Assembly (NCBI RefSeq): GCF_000020145.1 | Contig: NC_010644.1 | Coordinates: forward strand, 744,001-808,000 | Direction: 5' to 3' | DNA from: Elusimicrobium minutum Pei191 | GTDB lineage: Bacteria > Elusimicrobiota > Elusimicrobia > Elusimicrobiales > Elusimicrobiaceae | DNA length: 64,000 nucleotides | Shown here: one piece after another, positions 7,576-16,089 of the stretch | Layout of the letters: every line of letters starts with the position of its first letter | How positions within the stretch are numbered: the stretch's first letter is position 1 | Program-made: the position numbers and the translations under genes | The notes under the pieces: generated by a model | Told to the model about the DNA's origin: nothing | What the model saw: only the letters and a program-made list of their open reading frames with translations | Databases searched by the model: none

Positions 7576-7594
7576 CTTATAATGGGAAATATTT

Positions 7595-7626
7595 AAAAAA
7601 CTTCACGTTTTTGCGTGAAGTTTTTT
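7595..7626. terminator. bidirectional terminator, ribF / tag
   Basis: CTTCACG and CGTGAAG form a stem flanked by six A and six T. The T run overlaps the tag stop codon on the opposite strand. Confidence 0.93.
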
Positions 7627-8194
7627 ATTTTCTTTTAAGATTGTTATATTCTTTACACCAGGTCATATGGTCGTTAACCATTCCCACCGCCTGCATATAA
7701 GCGTAGCATATTGTAGATCCTGCGAACTTAAAACCGCGTTTCAAAAGTTCCTTGCTCATAGCATCGGAAAGTTCTGTCCTCGCGGGAGCCTGTTTAATAT
7801 CGGTAAATTTGTTTATTATTTGTTTGCCTTTAACAAACTGCCAGATAAATTTGTCAAAACTGCCGAATTCTTTTTTAACTTCCAAATAAGCCTTTGCGTT
7901 TTGCACGAGGGCATTAATTTTAAGCCGGTTTCTTATTATACCGGGATCTTTTAAAAGGGCCTGTTTTTTGCTTTCCGTATATTTGGCTATTTTAACGGCG
8001 TCAAAATTATCAAAAACTTTACGCATATACTCACGCTTATTTAAAACGGTTATCCAGCTTAACCCGGCTTGCATGCCTTCTAAAATAAACATTTCAAAAA
8101 GTTCCCTGTCGTCATGAAGCGGCTTGCCCCATTCTTCATTATGGTACTTTTCGTATAAAGGCGTAGAGGCCCAGGGGCATATTTTTTTATTCAT
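7625..8194 (-). CDS. tag: DNA-3-methyladenine glycosylase I
   Basis: The 189-residue protein belongs to the TAG family, which excises 3-methyladenine from alkylated DNA. It has the N-terminal CPWA, YHNEEWGKP near residue 17, FEMFILEGMQAGLSW near 33 and C-terminal HMTWC; the conserved Cys and His residues bind zinc in E. coli Tag. Length matches (about 187). It is convergent with ribF and follows, on the same strand, a two-helix membrane protein gene with its own terminator. No clear SD is visible before ATG. Confidence 0.95.
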   Translation of the reverse strand: MNKKICPWASTPLYEKYHNEEWGKPLHDDRELFEMFILEGMQAGLSWITVLNKREYMRKVFDNFDAVKIAKYTESKKQALLKDPGIIRNRLKINALVQNAKAYLEVKKEFGSFDKFIWQFVKGKQIINKFTDIKQAPARTELSDAMSKELLKRGFKFAGSTICYAYMQAVGMVNDHMTWCKEYNNLKRK

Positions 8195-8213
8195 TATTAT
8201 TTGACGGGTTTAT

Positions 8214-8248
8214 ATAAAAAAAAGGGCGGATTAACAATCCGCCCTTTT
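8214..8248 (-). terminator. terminator after the 90-residue membrane protein gene
   Basis: AAAAGGGCGGATT pairs perfectly with AATCCGCCCTTTT around a 3-nt loop; the U run is on the minus strand. Confidence 0.93.
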
Positions 8249-8256
8249 AATTTAAA

Positions 8257-8529
8257 TTAGTAATCTCTTCTTACAAAAACAGGAGCGTATGCTATAAGAG
8301 AAGCGCCCAAGAACATTACGGTACAGTAAGCGAACCACCAAATTCTTTCTTTGGGATTATATACAACAAATACGGCGTTATAAAAAATTTCCGCCAGTAT
8401 TTTTAGGACAAAAAGCCATATTGCCGCGCCCAGTATTTTAGCGGACAGATCAAGCGTGCCCCAAAATATGCCGCGCACGGTAAAAGGCTTAATAAAGAAA
8501 CGGTTTAAAAAAGTTTTAATTATTGTCAT
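8257..8529 (-). CDS. small membrane protein, unknown function
   Basis: The 90-residue product has two predicted membrane helices (about residues 27-48 and 64-83) and basic ends. It follows the outer-membrane barrel gene by 29 nt on the same strand and ends at a strong terminator, so the two may be co-transcribed. I recognise no family. The compact operon position and clean terminator support it as a real gene. Confidence 0.65.
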   Translation of the reverse strand: MTIIKTFLNRFFIKPFTVRGIFWGTLDLSAKILGAAIWLFVLKILAEIFYNAVFVVYNPKERIWWFAYCTVMFLGASLIAYAPVFVRRDY

Positions 8530-8558
8530 AGAATGTTCCTCATTAACAATATAGCAAA

Positions 8559-9674
8559 TTATTTGTCAAAACGTTTAGGTCTTGAGTTCGGGTACCCGCT
8601 TGCCGTTGTTTTTACGTTGTTTGAGGATGCTGTTGTTTTTTTAATTGTTGCTTGCTCTACAGGCGGGTGGGCCACTTCAAAGGGCTGCCTTTGTCCGGCT
8701 ATTCTTTTTTGTGACGTTTCGTAGCTTTTTGGCATTTGGTTTGAGGAAACGCCCGCCTGTTTTGGTGAATAGCTGTTGTTGTATCCGTCATAATTTATTT
8801 TAGAATTTGATGTTTTTTTTGACGAATAATTATTACCGCCCGCTGAAGAACCGAACGGTATCATATAAGAAAGTTTATATGTTTTATTATAATCATAAGG
8901 CAGGTAGGCTATATCTAAACGTCCGCATTCGTTAAAGTTAACGCCGCCGCCAAATGTAAAGTTATCTGTGCCGTGCGCGTCAATATAGCCGAGTCTTACC
9001 GCGTATTTTTGGAATATTAAGTATTCCGCGCCGATACCCCATTTGGAGTGGTCGTCTTCTTTACCTGCGTCAAATCTAAATTCAAAAGAATTGTTATTAT
9101 CATATTCCCAAAAATAAGCCGCGCCTATGCTGTAAGTATCATCCGCGTAAACGCCTTTTTTACCGCCGATATTTTGGTAAACCGCGCCGATATAAAGCTT
9201 TTCCATAGGGCTTACAATTAAACCTAAGTCACCCACAAAAGCGTGTTCGTCTTTACCGGGAACATCAAGCCATCCATTTTTTAATGTAAAGCCAAGCGTG
9301 ATTGGCAGGGAAATTTCCGTTAAATGGTGAAGGGCGAAGTTTGCGCCTAATTTAATTTCTTTATTTTTAAAGTCGGCATCGTTATCATATAAGTAGTTTC
9401 CAAAAGCGTTTAATGTGATGCCGTTAAAAAAATTATAACCGAAACCTACCGAGTAAATTTGCTCGGCGCTTTCTCTTTTATGCCACGCACCGCCAAGTAA
9501 CATTTGTTCGTTTATGGCTGAGGCGGGGTTGTAAGATGCGGCAAAAATATCATTCGGGTTGCCTGCGGTATAAGCGCTGCCCAAAGCCGCGCCTTTTACC
9601 GAAGGTTCAGGTATAAAAGCGAAACTGTTAACAGCAAGCGCGAAAGATAAAACGGATAAAATAACTTTTTTCAT
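8559..9674 (-). CDS. PorV/PorQ-like outer-membrane beta-barrel protein
   Basis: The 371-residue protein has a Sec signal peptide (residues 1-19). The mature start runs EPSVKGAALGSAYTAG then a SYNPASAI segment, close to the GAxAxGMGGAYTA...YNPAGLA opening of PorV/PorQ (UPF0164) barrels. Alternating strands follow to about residue 280, ending in YKLSYMIPFGSS. The last 85 residues are a Ser/Lys/Gln-rich low-complexity tail, unusual after a barrel, possibly a periplasmic or surface linker. PorV-type proteins take part in outer-membrane transport or anchoring in Bacteroidota; that role here is unproven. Confidence 0.7.
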   Translation of the reverse strand: MKKVILSVLSFALAVNSFAFIPEPSVKGAALGSAYTAGNPNDIFAASYNPASAINEQMLLGGAWHKRESAEQIYSVGFGYNFFNGITLNAFGNYLYDNDADFKNKEIKLGANFALHHLTEISLPITLGFTLKNGWLDVPGKDEHAFVGDLGLIVSPMEKLYIGAVYQNIGGKKGVYADDTYSIGAAYFWEYDNNNSFEFRFDAGKEDDHSKWGIGAEYLIFQKYAVRLGYIDAHGTDNFTFGGGVNFNECGRLDIAYLPYDYNKTYKLSYMIPFGSSAGGNNYSSKKTSNSKINYDGYNNSYSPKQAGVSSNQMPKSYETSQKRIAGQRQPFEVAHPPVEQATIKKTTASSNNVKTTASGYPNSRPKRFDK

Positions 9675-9870
9675 ATATCTCCCTTAGGTTAGTTTTATTA
9701 TTTGTTAAACATATTATTACATTTTTTTTTGTGTTTTTGAATAACAATCTATTTTAAATATAATAAATAACTATTCTTTATATTTATGTCAATTCTTTTA
9801 AATCTGTTATAATCTACTTAAAGTAATGAATATTATTACTTGGGCATTAATCTGAAAAAGGAGTTAAACA

Positions 9871-11574
9871 ATGAGTCAAAAAAAAGGGTTCACCTTAATA
9901 GAAATAGCTGTGGTAGTTTTAGTAATAGCTATTTTAGCGGCTATAGCTTTGCCGCAGTACAGAAAGTCGTTAGAACGCTCAAGAGCTGCCGAAGCTTTTG
10001 ACATCCTTACAGAGATAAGGAACAAACAAGAATCCAGGGATTTACTTGGCACGGGCACCGCCAAAGGCTATACTGTAAAGTTTAGCGATTTGGGGGAAGT
10101 AATAGCGGGCAAAACCTCCACAACAAACACGTTAGACACAAAACTTTTTTCATATGTTCTTTCAGATAATCCTTACCCTCAGGCGTACGCCAAAAGAAAA
10201 GATTTAGATTATTCAATAGTTCAAACCAAAGGCTACCAAGACAGCGCATTGTGTTGTATAGGCAAAGACTGCGATATGGTAGATAATGTTTTAAAAGGGT
10301 GTGAGAAGACAGCGTGTCCTACAACATGCGCGGCTGGATATAAAAGAACAGGGTACTTTTTTTCGGAAGACGGGCCTTGCTGTGAAGCTAAAACGTCGTG
10401 TCCCGCAACATGTCCTGCAGGGCAAAAAAGAAGCAGCGTGCAGTATACGGAAGATGGAGCGTGCTGCGTAGCCAAAACATCATGCCCGACAACATGTCCT
10501 ACAGGCCAGCAGAGGACAAGCGTACAATATAGTGAAGACGGAGCGTGCTGCGTAGCCAAAACATCATGCCCGACAACATGTCCTACAGGCCAGCAGAGGA
10601 CAAGCGTACAATATAGTGAAGACGGAGCATGCTGCGTATCAAAAACGTCGTGTCCCGCAACATGTCCTACAGGTCAAAAGAGGACAAGCGTACAATACAG
10701 TGAAGACGGAGCATGTTGCACGGCTAAAACGGCTTGTCCCGCATCATGTCCTGCCGGAGAAGAAAGAACAAGCGTGCAATACAGTGAAGACGGAGCGTGT
10801 TGCACGGCTAAAACGGCTTGTCCCGCGACATGTCCCACGGGCCAGGAAAGAACAAGCGTACAATACAGTGAAGATGGAGCGTGCTGCCAAACAAAAACCT
10901 GCGGCAGCGGACAAACCCTTGTTGGGGGAGTATGTAAAACAGCGTGTCCTGCTACATGTCCTACAGGTCAAAAGAGAACAAGTTCCCAGTATTCGGAAGA
11001 TGGAGCGTGCTGCGTGGCTAAAACAGCGTGCCCCGCTACATGTCCTACGGGCCAGGAAAGAACAAGCGTGCAATACAGTGAAGACGGCGACTGTTGTAAA
11101 ACTTCAAGCGGATGTCCTGTCGGTACTTCAATAGGAGCTAATGGAAAATGTTGTACTCCTGAATTAATGGGTATTGACGAACGGGACGGAGGCTGTTGCG
11201 TAGAATTTTCAAACTGCGGTCTTACCGGACCCGGAGGACTTGCCTTTCCTTGCAGATGTGCAAGAACAGGCACAGGCACTATATCTTGTTCTGGTAACAG
11301 TACGCAATCCTGCGGTCAGTGCGGCACCCAAACAAGAACATGTAATACTTCAACAGGAGTATGGAGCTCATGGAGTTCGTGCAATGAATCTCCAAATCCT
11401 TTAAGCCCTTCGGACCAGGATATGTGCTTAAGCTGCGGCGGTACATTAACATGTAAAGGCTGCGATTGCGGAACTTATTACGACTTTAGCAGCGGCTCGG
11501 GTATTTTATCATATTGCTCTTTTAACAGCCGTTACGGATGCGTATGCGGACAGACGTACAGATCATGCAGATAA
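9871..11574 (+). CDS. giant pilin-like protein with Cys-rich tandem repeats
   Basis: The 567-residue protein opens with a class III prepilin signal (MSQKKG, then FTLIEI with Glu +5) and a pilin-type N-helix to about residue 55, then a short pilin-like head with CC near 129. From residue 146 it carries nine copies of a ~28-residue unit, consensus KTxCPxTCPTGQxRTSVQYS then EDGACC, with four Cys each, one 14-residue insert (KTCGSGQTLVGGVC), and a further Cys-rich C-terminal region of ~155 residues containing a WSSWSSC segment reminiscent of thrombospondin repeats. AAGGAG lies 7 nt before ATG. A paralogue lies at 21625. It is likely exported via the pilus/type II route; an extended disulfide-rich stalk is inferred. 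Confidence 0.88.
   Translation: MSQKKGFTLIEIAVVVLVIAILAAIALPQYRKSLERSRAAEAFDILTEIRNKQESRDLLGTGTAKGYTVKFSDLGEVIAGKTSTTNTLDTKLFSYVLSDNPYPQAYAKRKDLDYSIVQTKGYQDSALCCIGKDCDMVDNVLKGCEKTACPTTCAAGYKRTGYFFSEDGPCCEAKTSCPATCPAGQKRSSVQYTEDGACCVAKTSCPTTCPTGQQRTSVQYSEDGACCVAKTSCPTTCPTGQQRTSVQYSEDGACCVSKTSCPATCPTGQKRTSVQYSEDGACCTAKTACPASCPAGEERTSVQYSEDGACCTAKTACPATCPTGQERTSVQYSEDGACCQTKTCGSGQTLVGGVCKTACPATCPTGQKRTSSQYSEDGACCVAKTACPATCPTGQERTSVQYSEDGDCCKTSSGCPVGTSIGANGKCCTPELMGIDERDGGCCVEFSNCGLTGPGGLAFPCRCARTGTGTISCSGNSTQSCGQCGTQTRTCNTSTGVWSSWSSCNESPNPLSPSDQDMCLSCGGTLTCKGCDCGTYYDFSSGSGILSYCSFNSRYGCVCGQTYRSCR
10306..11097 (+). repeat. tandem 84-bp coding repeat (nine units)
   Basis: The period is 84 bp with one 42-bp insertion between units 7 and 8. 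Units starting near 10474 and 10558 are almost identical at DNA level, indicating recent duplication or conversion. Each unit encodes four Cys residues. Confidence 0.92.
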
Positions 11575-12069
11575 GGCTAAAACGCACAGCTTGCCGTAAT
11601 TTATAATTACGCAGGTTTTAGCTAAAAAAATTAAACGCCCGTCAAAGCAGACGGGCGTTTTTTTGATTGTGAAGTTTTACTTAAGTAAGCGGAGGGGACA
11701 GTTTCTTTGTATATTGCCTTAAACCTTGCGCGCTGCGGAGGGGGATAGTTAAAATGACGGCTTTGAAACAAAAAACGGGCTTTAAACACGTGGCGCAACA
11801 GTGGAAATAAGCAACGGCTTTTTATATTAGAAAATATTTAAAATTAATGGACGCAGAGAACCTAAAGAATTGATAATAAAAAACATTGCGTGTGTTATGT
11901 ATACTTCGTCAAATTAGATAGAAGAATAAAATAAAAATCCCCTTTTTTGAAACATTTTTAAAAAGTGATAAAAAACCAATCTTTGCGAAAGTCATAAGCA
12001 TAAGTTATTTGATATAATAAAAAATCTTATATATTTTGTTTCTTTTATTTAATTTTTACGGAGATTTGT
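11575..12069. other. intergenic region of 495 bp
   Basis: It starts with an 8-bp inverted pair (GCTAAAAC / GTTTTAGC) spanning about 50 nt, then a strong terminator. Beyond 11690 is a stretch with GCGGAGGGG and CTTTGAAACAAAAAA-type words resembling fragments of the structured repeat at 23325 and 25647, perhaps a decayed copy. The last 200 bp are AT-rich and presumably hold the promoter of the pilin at 12070. I see no gene. Confidence 0.6.
11633..11664 (+). terminator. terminator after the Cys-repeat pilin
   Basis: AACGCCCGTC and GACGGGCGTT form a perfect 10-bp stem with a 6-nt loop and a T run. Confidence 0.95.
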
Positions 12070-12567
12070 ATGCAGAACAAATTGTTTAAAAAAAATTCCT
12101 TTGGGTTTACCCTTATTGAACTTTTAGTTGTTGTGCTTATAATAGGCATTCTTGCCGCCATTGCCGTGCCGCAATACCAAAAAGCTGTTTTTAAAAGCAG
12201 GTTCGCTACTTTATATGCGGCCGTAAACGCTATCGCACAAGCTGAAGAAATTTATTATATGGAAACCGGCACATATACGCAAGATAAAGATGCGTTGGTA
12301 ATTAATATGGATGAAAGCTCCAAAGATCTTGTTAATATATGGAATAATCCTTCAACGGATAATTGGGCAGTGCACGCTTCGTTAGATTCAGGAACGCTTA
12401 CATACTTGGTTTGGCCCGCTAATTCCAAGGTAAGAAACAGCGCGCGGCTTTGCCGGGCATATTTAAATAAACCTAATACAGAGTTGGCAAAGTCAGTTTG
12501 CGTGTCTTTAATGGATAAAAGCACCACTGTAGTAAAGGCAGCAGAATATTGGGAATATTTTTTATAA
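12070..12567 (+). CDS. type IV pilin-like protein (PilE family)
   Basis: The 165-residue product has a prepilin leader of 12 residues rich in Lys and Asn (ending SFG), then FTLIELL with Glu +5 and the N-helix. A GTYTQDKDAL segment near 77 corresponds to the GSYP region of other pilins here. Two Cys residues (near 127 and 143) could close a C-terminal D-loop. CGGAG lies 7 nt before ATG. The hydrophobic helix is nearly identical to those of the pilins at 260 and 739, while the rest diverges. It is monocistronic, closed by a terminator. Confidence 0.9.
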   Translation: MQNKLFKKNSFGFTLIELLVVVLIIGILAAIAVPQYQKAVFKSRFATLYAAVNAIAQAEEIYYMETGTYTQDKDALVINMDESSKDLVNIWNNPSTDNWAVHASLDSGTLTYLVWPANSKVRNSARLCRAYLNKPNTELAKSVCVSLMDKSTTVVKAAEYWEYFL

Positions 12568-12588
12568 ATATATAAATTTACAAAAAAT

Positions 12589-12621
12589 CAAAAGCCCTTC
12601 CTGTTTCAGGAGGGCTTTTTA
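12589..12621. terminator. bidirectional terminator, pilin / DUF3592 gene
   Basis: AGCCCTTCCT pairs with AGGAGGGCT with one bulge, flanked by A and T runs, between convergent genes. Confidence 0.88.
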
Positions 12622-12689
12622 ATTTACTATCTTTACGAACTAAATAAAGCGCTGATGTGTTATATTTCAAAAACCTGCCGCAAATGTTA

Positions 12690-13520
12690 TTAATGAAATC
12701 CGCTTTCACTTAAATAGTGAACCAGCAAAAGAATTGCAGGAAAGATAATAAAAAGTGCCGGGAATAAATAGGTAAACCAGGCATCATCAACCATAGCGTC
12801 GTGCGGGTTTTGGGGGGAGATTAGTATTTTTACTTCGTTTTCTATAACTGGCGGCATTGTGCGTGAAAGCATACTATCTTTAAATTCATACTCTTTACCG
12901 TTATAACTATATTTCATTTTATAAATGTATAGCGGGGTTCCTTTTTTGCTTTTATCGCCGTTTGTGGAGCCGCTTATTTTAGCGGTTATTTTTATTTTGC
13001 CTTTGCGTTTATGGTTTAAAAACCAAAACATGAAAACGCCAAAGCTGGCAAAGTAAAACAACGCCGTGGTTAATATAAGAATATCATCGTTGTTTTTTCT
13101 AGGGATAACTTTATATAAAATGTCACTAAATTGTTTGTTTGTGTCAGGGTCAAAAAATATTGCAAAAGAATATACTATTACCAAAAATAATAGCGTTACA
13201 AAAAAATTATAGGCAAAAAGGGGTTGTTTTACCTCTGCTTCCTGTGGATTTTGAGGGTTATATAGAACTGTAAATTTTTTGTTTTTTGTGTTATCTATAA
13301 AACCATATTTGCCCATATCAGTAAAGGTATATTCCTTGCCTTCGACTTCAAAGGTAACTACAGGACTGTAAAATTTATTGTCTTTATGATGGGGAACATA
13401 ATCTTTGGCAATACCTATAGCACGTGGTTTAGAAGAGAGCGTCTGGTTTATAAAAATATTAATGAAACTATAAAGCATTTCTCTAGACAGAAAAAGCACT
13501 ATGGCAAAACCTATTGCCAC
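12690..13520 (-). CDS. DUF3592-type membrane protein with two repeated domains
   Basis: The 276-residue product, counted from GTG at 13520, has four hydrophobic segments. Two soluble domains each carry the DUF3592 pattern: a Y.P.V.F.VEGKEYTF strand, then VLYNPQNPQEAEV near 85-97; and YKMKYSYNGKEYEF, then ISPQNPHDAMV near 244. Function is unknown. No SD precedes the GTG, whereas a strong GAGGAGGG at 13576-13583 has an open in-frame extension of 17 codons starting with ATA, so the true start may be upstream with a rare codon. It follows the tRNA-Met terminator and is convergent with the pilin gene. Confidence 0.75.
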   Translation of the reverse strand: MAIGFAIVLFLSREMLYSFINIFINQTLSSKPRAIGIAKDYVPHHKDNKFYSPVVTFEVEGKEYTFTDMGKYGFIDNTKNKKFTVLYNPQNPQEAEVKQPLFAYNFFVTLLFLVIVYSFAIFFDPDTNKQFSDILYKVIPRKNNDDILILTTALFYFASFGVFMFWFLNHKRKGKIKITAKISGSTNGDKSKKGTPLYIYKMKYSYNGKEYEFKDSMLSRTMPPVIENEVKILISPQNPHDAMVDDAWFTYLFPALFIIFPAILLLVHYLSESGFH

Positions 13521-13601
13521 AGGATGCTGAGTAAGAAAAGATTTAATTTGTAAAAAGATATTTGCTAATATTTTGCCCTCCTCTTAAGAATATAAAAATT
13601 A

Positions 13602-13632
13602 TATAAAAAAGCCCCGCTGTTTAGCGGGGCTT
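13602..13632 (-). terminator. terminator after tRNA-Met
   Basis: GCCCCGCT and AGCGGGGC enclose a GTTT loop; the minus strand continues with six T. Confidence 0.93.
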
Positions 13633-13640
13633 TAAAAACT

Positions 13641-13717
13641 TGGTGTCACCGGGTGGGCTCGAACCACCGACCTGGCGCTTATGAAACGCCCGCTCTAACC
13701 AGCTGAGCTACGGTGAC
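13641..13717 (-). tRNA. tRNA-Met (CAT)
   Basis: The minus strand folds as a cloverleaf: a GTCACCG/CGGTGAC acceptor stem, a D-arm with GCTC...GAGC, an anticodon loop TTCATAA, a T-arm GGTGG-TTCGAGC-CCACC, discriminator A and an encoded CCA. Base pair 1-72 (G-C) is intact, which argues against initiator tRNA. CAT could also be a lysidine-modified Ile tRNA, but the overall sequence looks like elongator Met. It lies between proS and a terminator. Confidence 0.93.
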
Positions 13718-13782
13718 GTATTGTGTATATATTATATCAAAAGATTAGTGTTTGTTGCAATTTTCAGACGGTAAAATATGTT

Positions 13783-15504
13783 TTACTTGCTTGCCTGAAA
13801 TTCTTTAATCTGTTCAGATATGTCTGCCAGTTTGCGTCTTATAGCTTCTTTTGAAGTTCTTTGTTTATACTCGTATTCACCCGTTTCAACCGTGCGGCTG
13901 CTTATTACAATTCTATGTGGCAGGCCTATGAGGTCGGCGTCTTTAAATTTAATGCCGGGCCTTTCGTTGCGGTCGTCGAGCAAAACGTTTAACCCCGCTT
14001 GTGTAAGCTGATTATAAATACTGTCTGTTTCTTCTTTAACTTTAGGGTTTATATCGGTGTCAATTGAAACTAAATAAATATCAAAAGGCGCTAAAGGAGC
14101 GGGCCAGATAATGCCGTTTTCGTCGTGGCTTTGCTCAATAGCCGCGGCCACGATGCGGCTTATTCCTATGCCGTAGCAGCCCATTAAGAAAGGGTGTGAT
14201 TTTTGGTTTTCGTCCAAAAACTCGGCCTTCATGGACTGGGAATATTTTGTACCCAGTTTAAACGTGTGGCCTACTTCAATGCCTCTTGTAAAATTAAACT
14301 TTTTGCCGCATTTGCCGCATAAATCACCTTCGGAGGCGATTTTTAAATCGGCATAAACGTCAGGCGTAAAGTCGCGCGAGGGGGTAACATTAATAATGTG
14401 AACGTCTTTCTCGTTACCGCCCGCGATACCGTTAACAATGCCTGCCACATGGTAATCGGCAAACAATTTGATTTTAGGGTTCTTTTCTTTCAAACCCACG
14501 GGCCCCGCGTAACCAACAAAAGAGCCTGTTACCTTGGCGTAGGTTTCTTCATTAGCTTTTTCAAGCTCCTGCGCTTTTAATAAGGCTTTTAATTTGTGCT
14601 CGTTAAGTTCATGGTCGCCGCGCATTAAAGCGACAACGGGCTGTCCGTCGGCCGTAAAAACCAAAAGTTTAATAAACCTATCTGCCGTTTGTCCAAGCAT
14701 TTTGGCAACGTCTTCAATGGTTGTGGCGTTGGGGGTGTTAACTTTTTCAATAGTTTTTAATTCTTCTTTAGCGGCGGGAAATTTCGGTTTAAAAATTTCG
14801 GCCTTTTCGGTGTTGGCGGCATAACCGCAGTCACAGTCTGCTATTTCGTTTTCACCCGTGTCGGCAAGAACCATAAACTCGTGCGAAAAATTGCCGCCTA
14901 TCGCGCCGGTATCGGCCTCAACCGCTTTAAATTTAAAACCGCAGCGTGTGCAGACTTTCTTGTAAGCTTCAAAAAATTTGAGATACCATTCATTAATTGA
15001 TTCTTCCGTAGCGTGGAAAGAGTAGGCGTCTTTCATATAAAACTCTCTGGCTCTCATAACGCCGAAGCGGGGCCTGATTTCATCTCTAAATTTAGAGGCA
15101 AACTGGTATAAAGCCACTGGTAATTGTTTATAGGAGGTAACGTCTCTTCTTACAACATCGGTAATAACTTCCTCGGCGGTGGGAGCAAAACAAAATTCCG
15201 CCCCTTTGCGGTCTTTAATTCTTAAAAGTTCTTTGCCGTAATATGTCCAGCGGCCGCTTTCTTCCCAAAGTTCTTTGGGCTGTATTAAAGGAAGCCAAAC
15301 TTCATGCGCACCGGCGGCGTCCATTTCCTCACGCACTATCTGCTCAACTTTTTTAAGCACCTTTAAACCTAAGGGCAACCATTCATAAATACCGCTGGCG
15401 GTTTTGCGTATAAGGCCCGCTCTTAACATAAGTTTGGCGGAAATTGTGTCCGCGTCTTTAGGCGCTTCTTTTAAAGTGGGCAGGTAATACTGTGTTAATT
15501 TCAT
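13783..15504 (-). CDS. proS: prolyl-tRNA synthetase (bacterial type)
   Basis: The 573-residue protein charges tRNA-Pro. Class II motifs are present: GIYEWLPLGLKVLKKVE near residue 38, RPRFGVMRAREFYMKDAYSF near 137 (motif 2) and GCYGIGISRIVAAAIEQ near 443 (motif 3). Between motifs 2 and 3 is the INS editing domain (residues ~230-390), so this is the long bacterial form with Ala-tRNA-Pro editing. It closes the cdsA-dxr-rseP-ispG cluster, its common place, but is separated from ispG by the restriction-modification pair. Confidence 0.97.
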   Translation of the reverse strand: MKLTQYYLPTLKEAPKDADTISAKLMLRAGLIRKTASGIYEWLPLGLKVLKKVEQIVREEMDAAGAHEVWLPLIQPKELWEESGRWTYYGKELLRIKDRKGAEFCFAPTAEEVITDVVRRDVTSYKQLPVALYQFASKFRDEIRPRFGVMRAREFYMKDAYSFHATEESINEWYLKFFEAYKKVCTRCGFKFKAVEADTGAIGGNFSHEFMVLADTGENEIADCDCGYAANTEKAEIFKPKFPAAKEELKTIEKVNTPNATTIEDVAKMLGQTADRFIKLLVFTADGQPVVALMRGDHELNEHKLKALLKAQELEKANEETYAKVTGSFVGYAGPVGLKEKNPKIKLFADYHVAGIVNGIAGGNEKDVHIINVTPSRDFTPDVYADLKIASEGDLCGKCGKKFNFTRGIEVGHTFKLGTKYSQSMKAEFLDENQKSHPFLMGCYGIGISRIVAAAIEQSHDENGIIWPAPLAPFDIYLVSIDTDINPKVKEETDSIYNQLTQAGLNVLLDDRNERPGIKFKDADLIGLPHRIVISSRTVETGEYEYKQRTSKEAIRRKLADISEQIKEFQASK

Positions 15505-15564
15505 ACTTGTTTCTTCCTTTATTTGTTTTTAGTTAAATGTAAAATTGAAAAAATATAAATGTAT

Positions 15565-16089
15565 TTAATTCGTTGGTATTGGTAATCCTATTTTTTCTAA
15601 AGGGAGGTACTCAAAATAGTACTGACACCTTACTGAATGTATATAATCTAAAACATCTTTATATTGTTCTTGTCTAAACCAATCGTTTAATATGTAAATA
15701 TATTCAACCTCTATATTTAATTTGGAAAGCAATTTTTGATATTGTTTCTTTTTAAAATCGCAAGTTTGAAGTTTTTCATCTACAGAACCTGCAACTTGTT
15801 GAAATTTAACTTCAATAATAAATAGAGTATTTTTTATAATTACAAAAACAGAGTCATCAGGAAGCAGTTTTTTAGATATTATATTACTCCAATTTACATT
15901 ATTTTCTTCTAAAAATTTATAAAAAGCATATTTTTTAAAAGTTCTAGCAACTTCTTCATTGTTGAAATAAACGATATTTCCTTTTACTGAATATCCTTTT
16001 TGTTTGGATAAAAAAGTTAATATGTCAGTTTTTCCTTCAAAAACTAATCCTGTTTTCGTATTAGCTCCGCCTATTCCTCCTATTTTCAT
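15565..16089 (-). CDS. putative type II restriction endonuclease, PD-(D/E)XK type
   Basis: The 174-residue product has a plausible PD-(D/E)XK core: LPDDSVFV near residue 77, then a hydrophobic strand LFIIEVKFQQ near 90 supplying E-x-K. It begins with a Gly-rich GGIGGANTKTGLVFEGKTD segment. It overlaps the adenine methyltransferase stop region by 4 nt (ATGA), the normal arrangement for a restriction-modification pair. The gene is visibly more AT-rich than proS and ispG. Cleavage site unknown; the assignment rests on the fold motif plus the methyltransferase partner. Confidence 0.75.
   Translation of the reverse strand: MKIGGIGGANTKTGLVFEGKTDILTFLSKQKGYSVKGNIVYFNNEEVARTFKKYAFYKFLEENNVNWSNIISKKLLPDDSVFVIIKNTLFIIEVKFQQVAGSVDEKLQTCDFKKKQYQKLLSKLNIEVEYIYILNDWFRQEQYKDVLDYIHSVRCQYYFEYLPLEKIGLPIPTN

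Noticed and set aside
10306-11097. CRISPR array
   Set aside because: The 84-bp period has no constant repeat/variable spacer alternation, and the whole stretch is in frame with a pilin gene.
10616-11134. A second long plus-strand frame inside the Cys-repeat gene
   Set aside because: It is a repetitive shadow of the 84-bp tandem repeat, with no SD and no plausible protein features.
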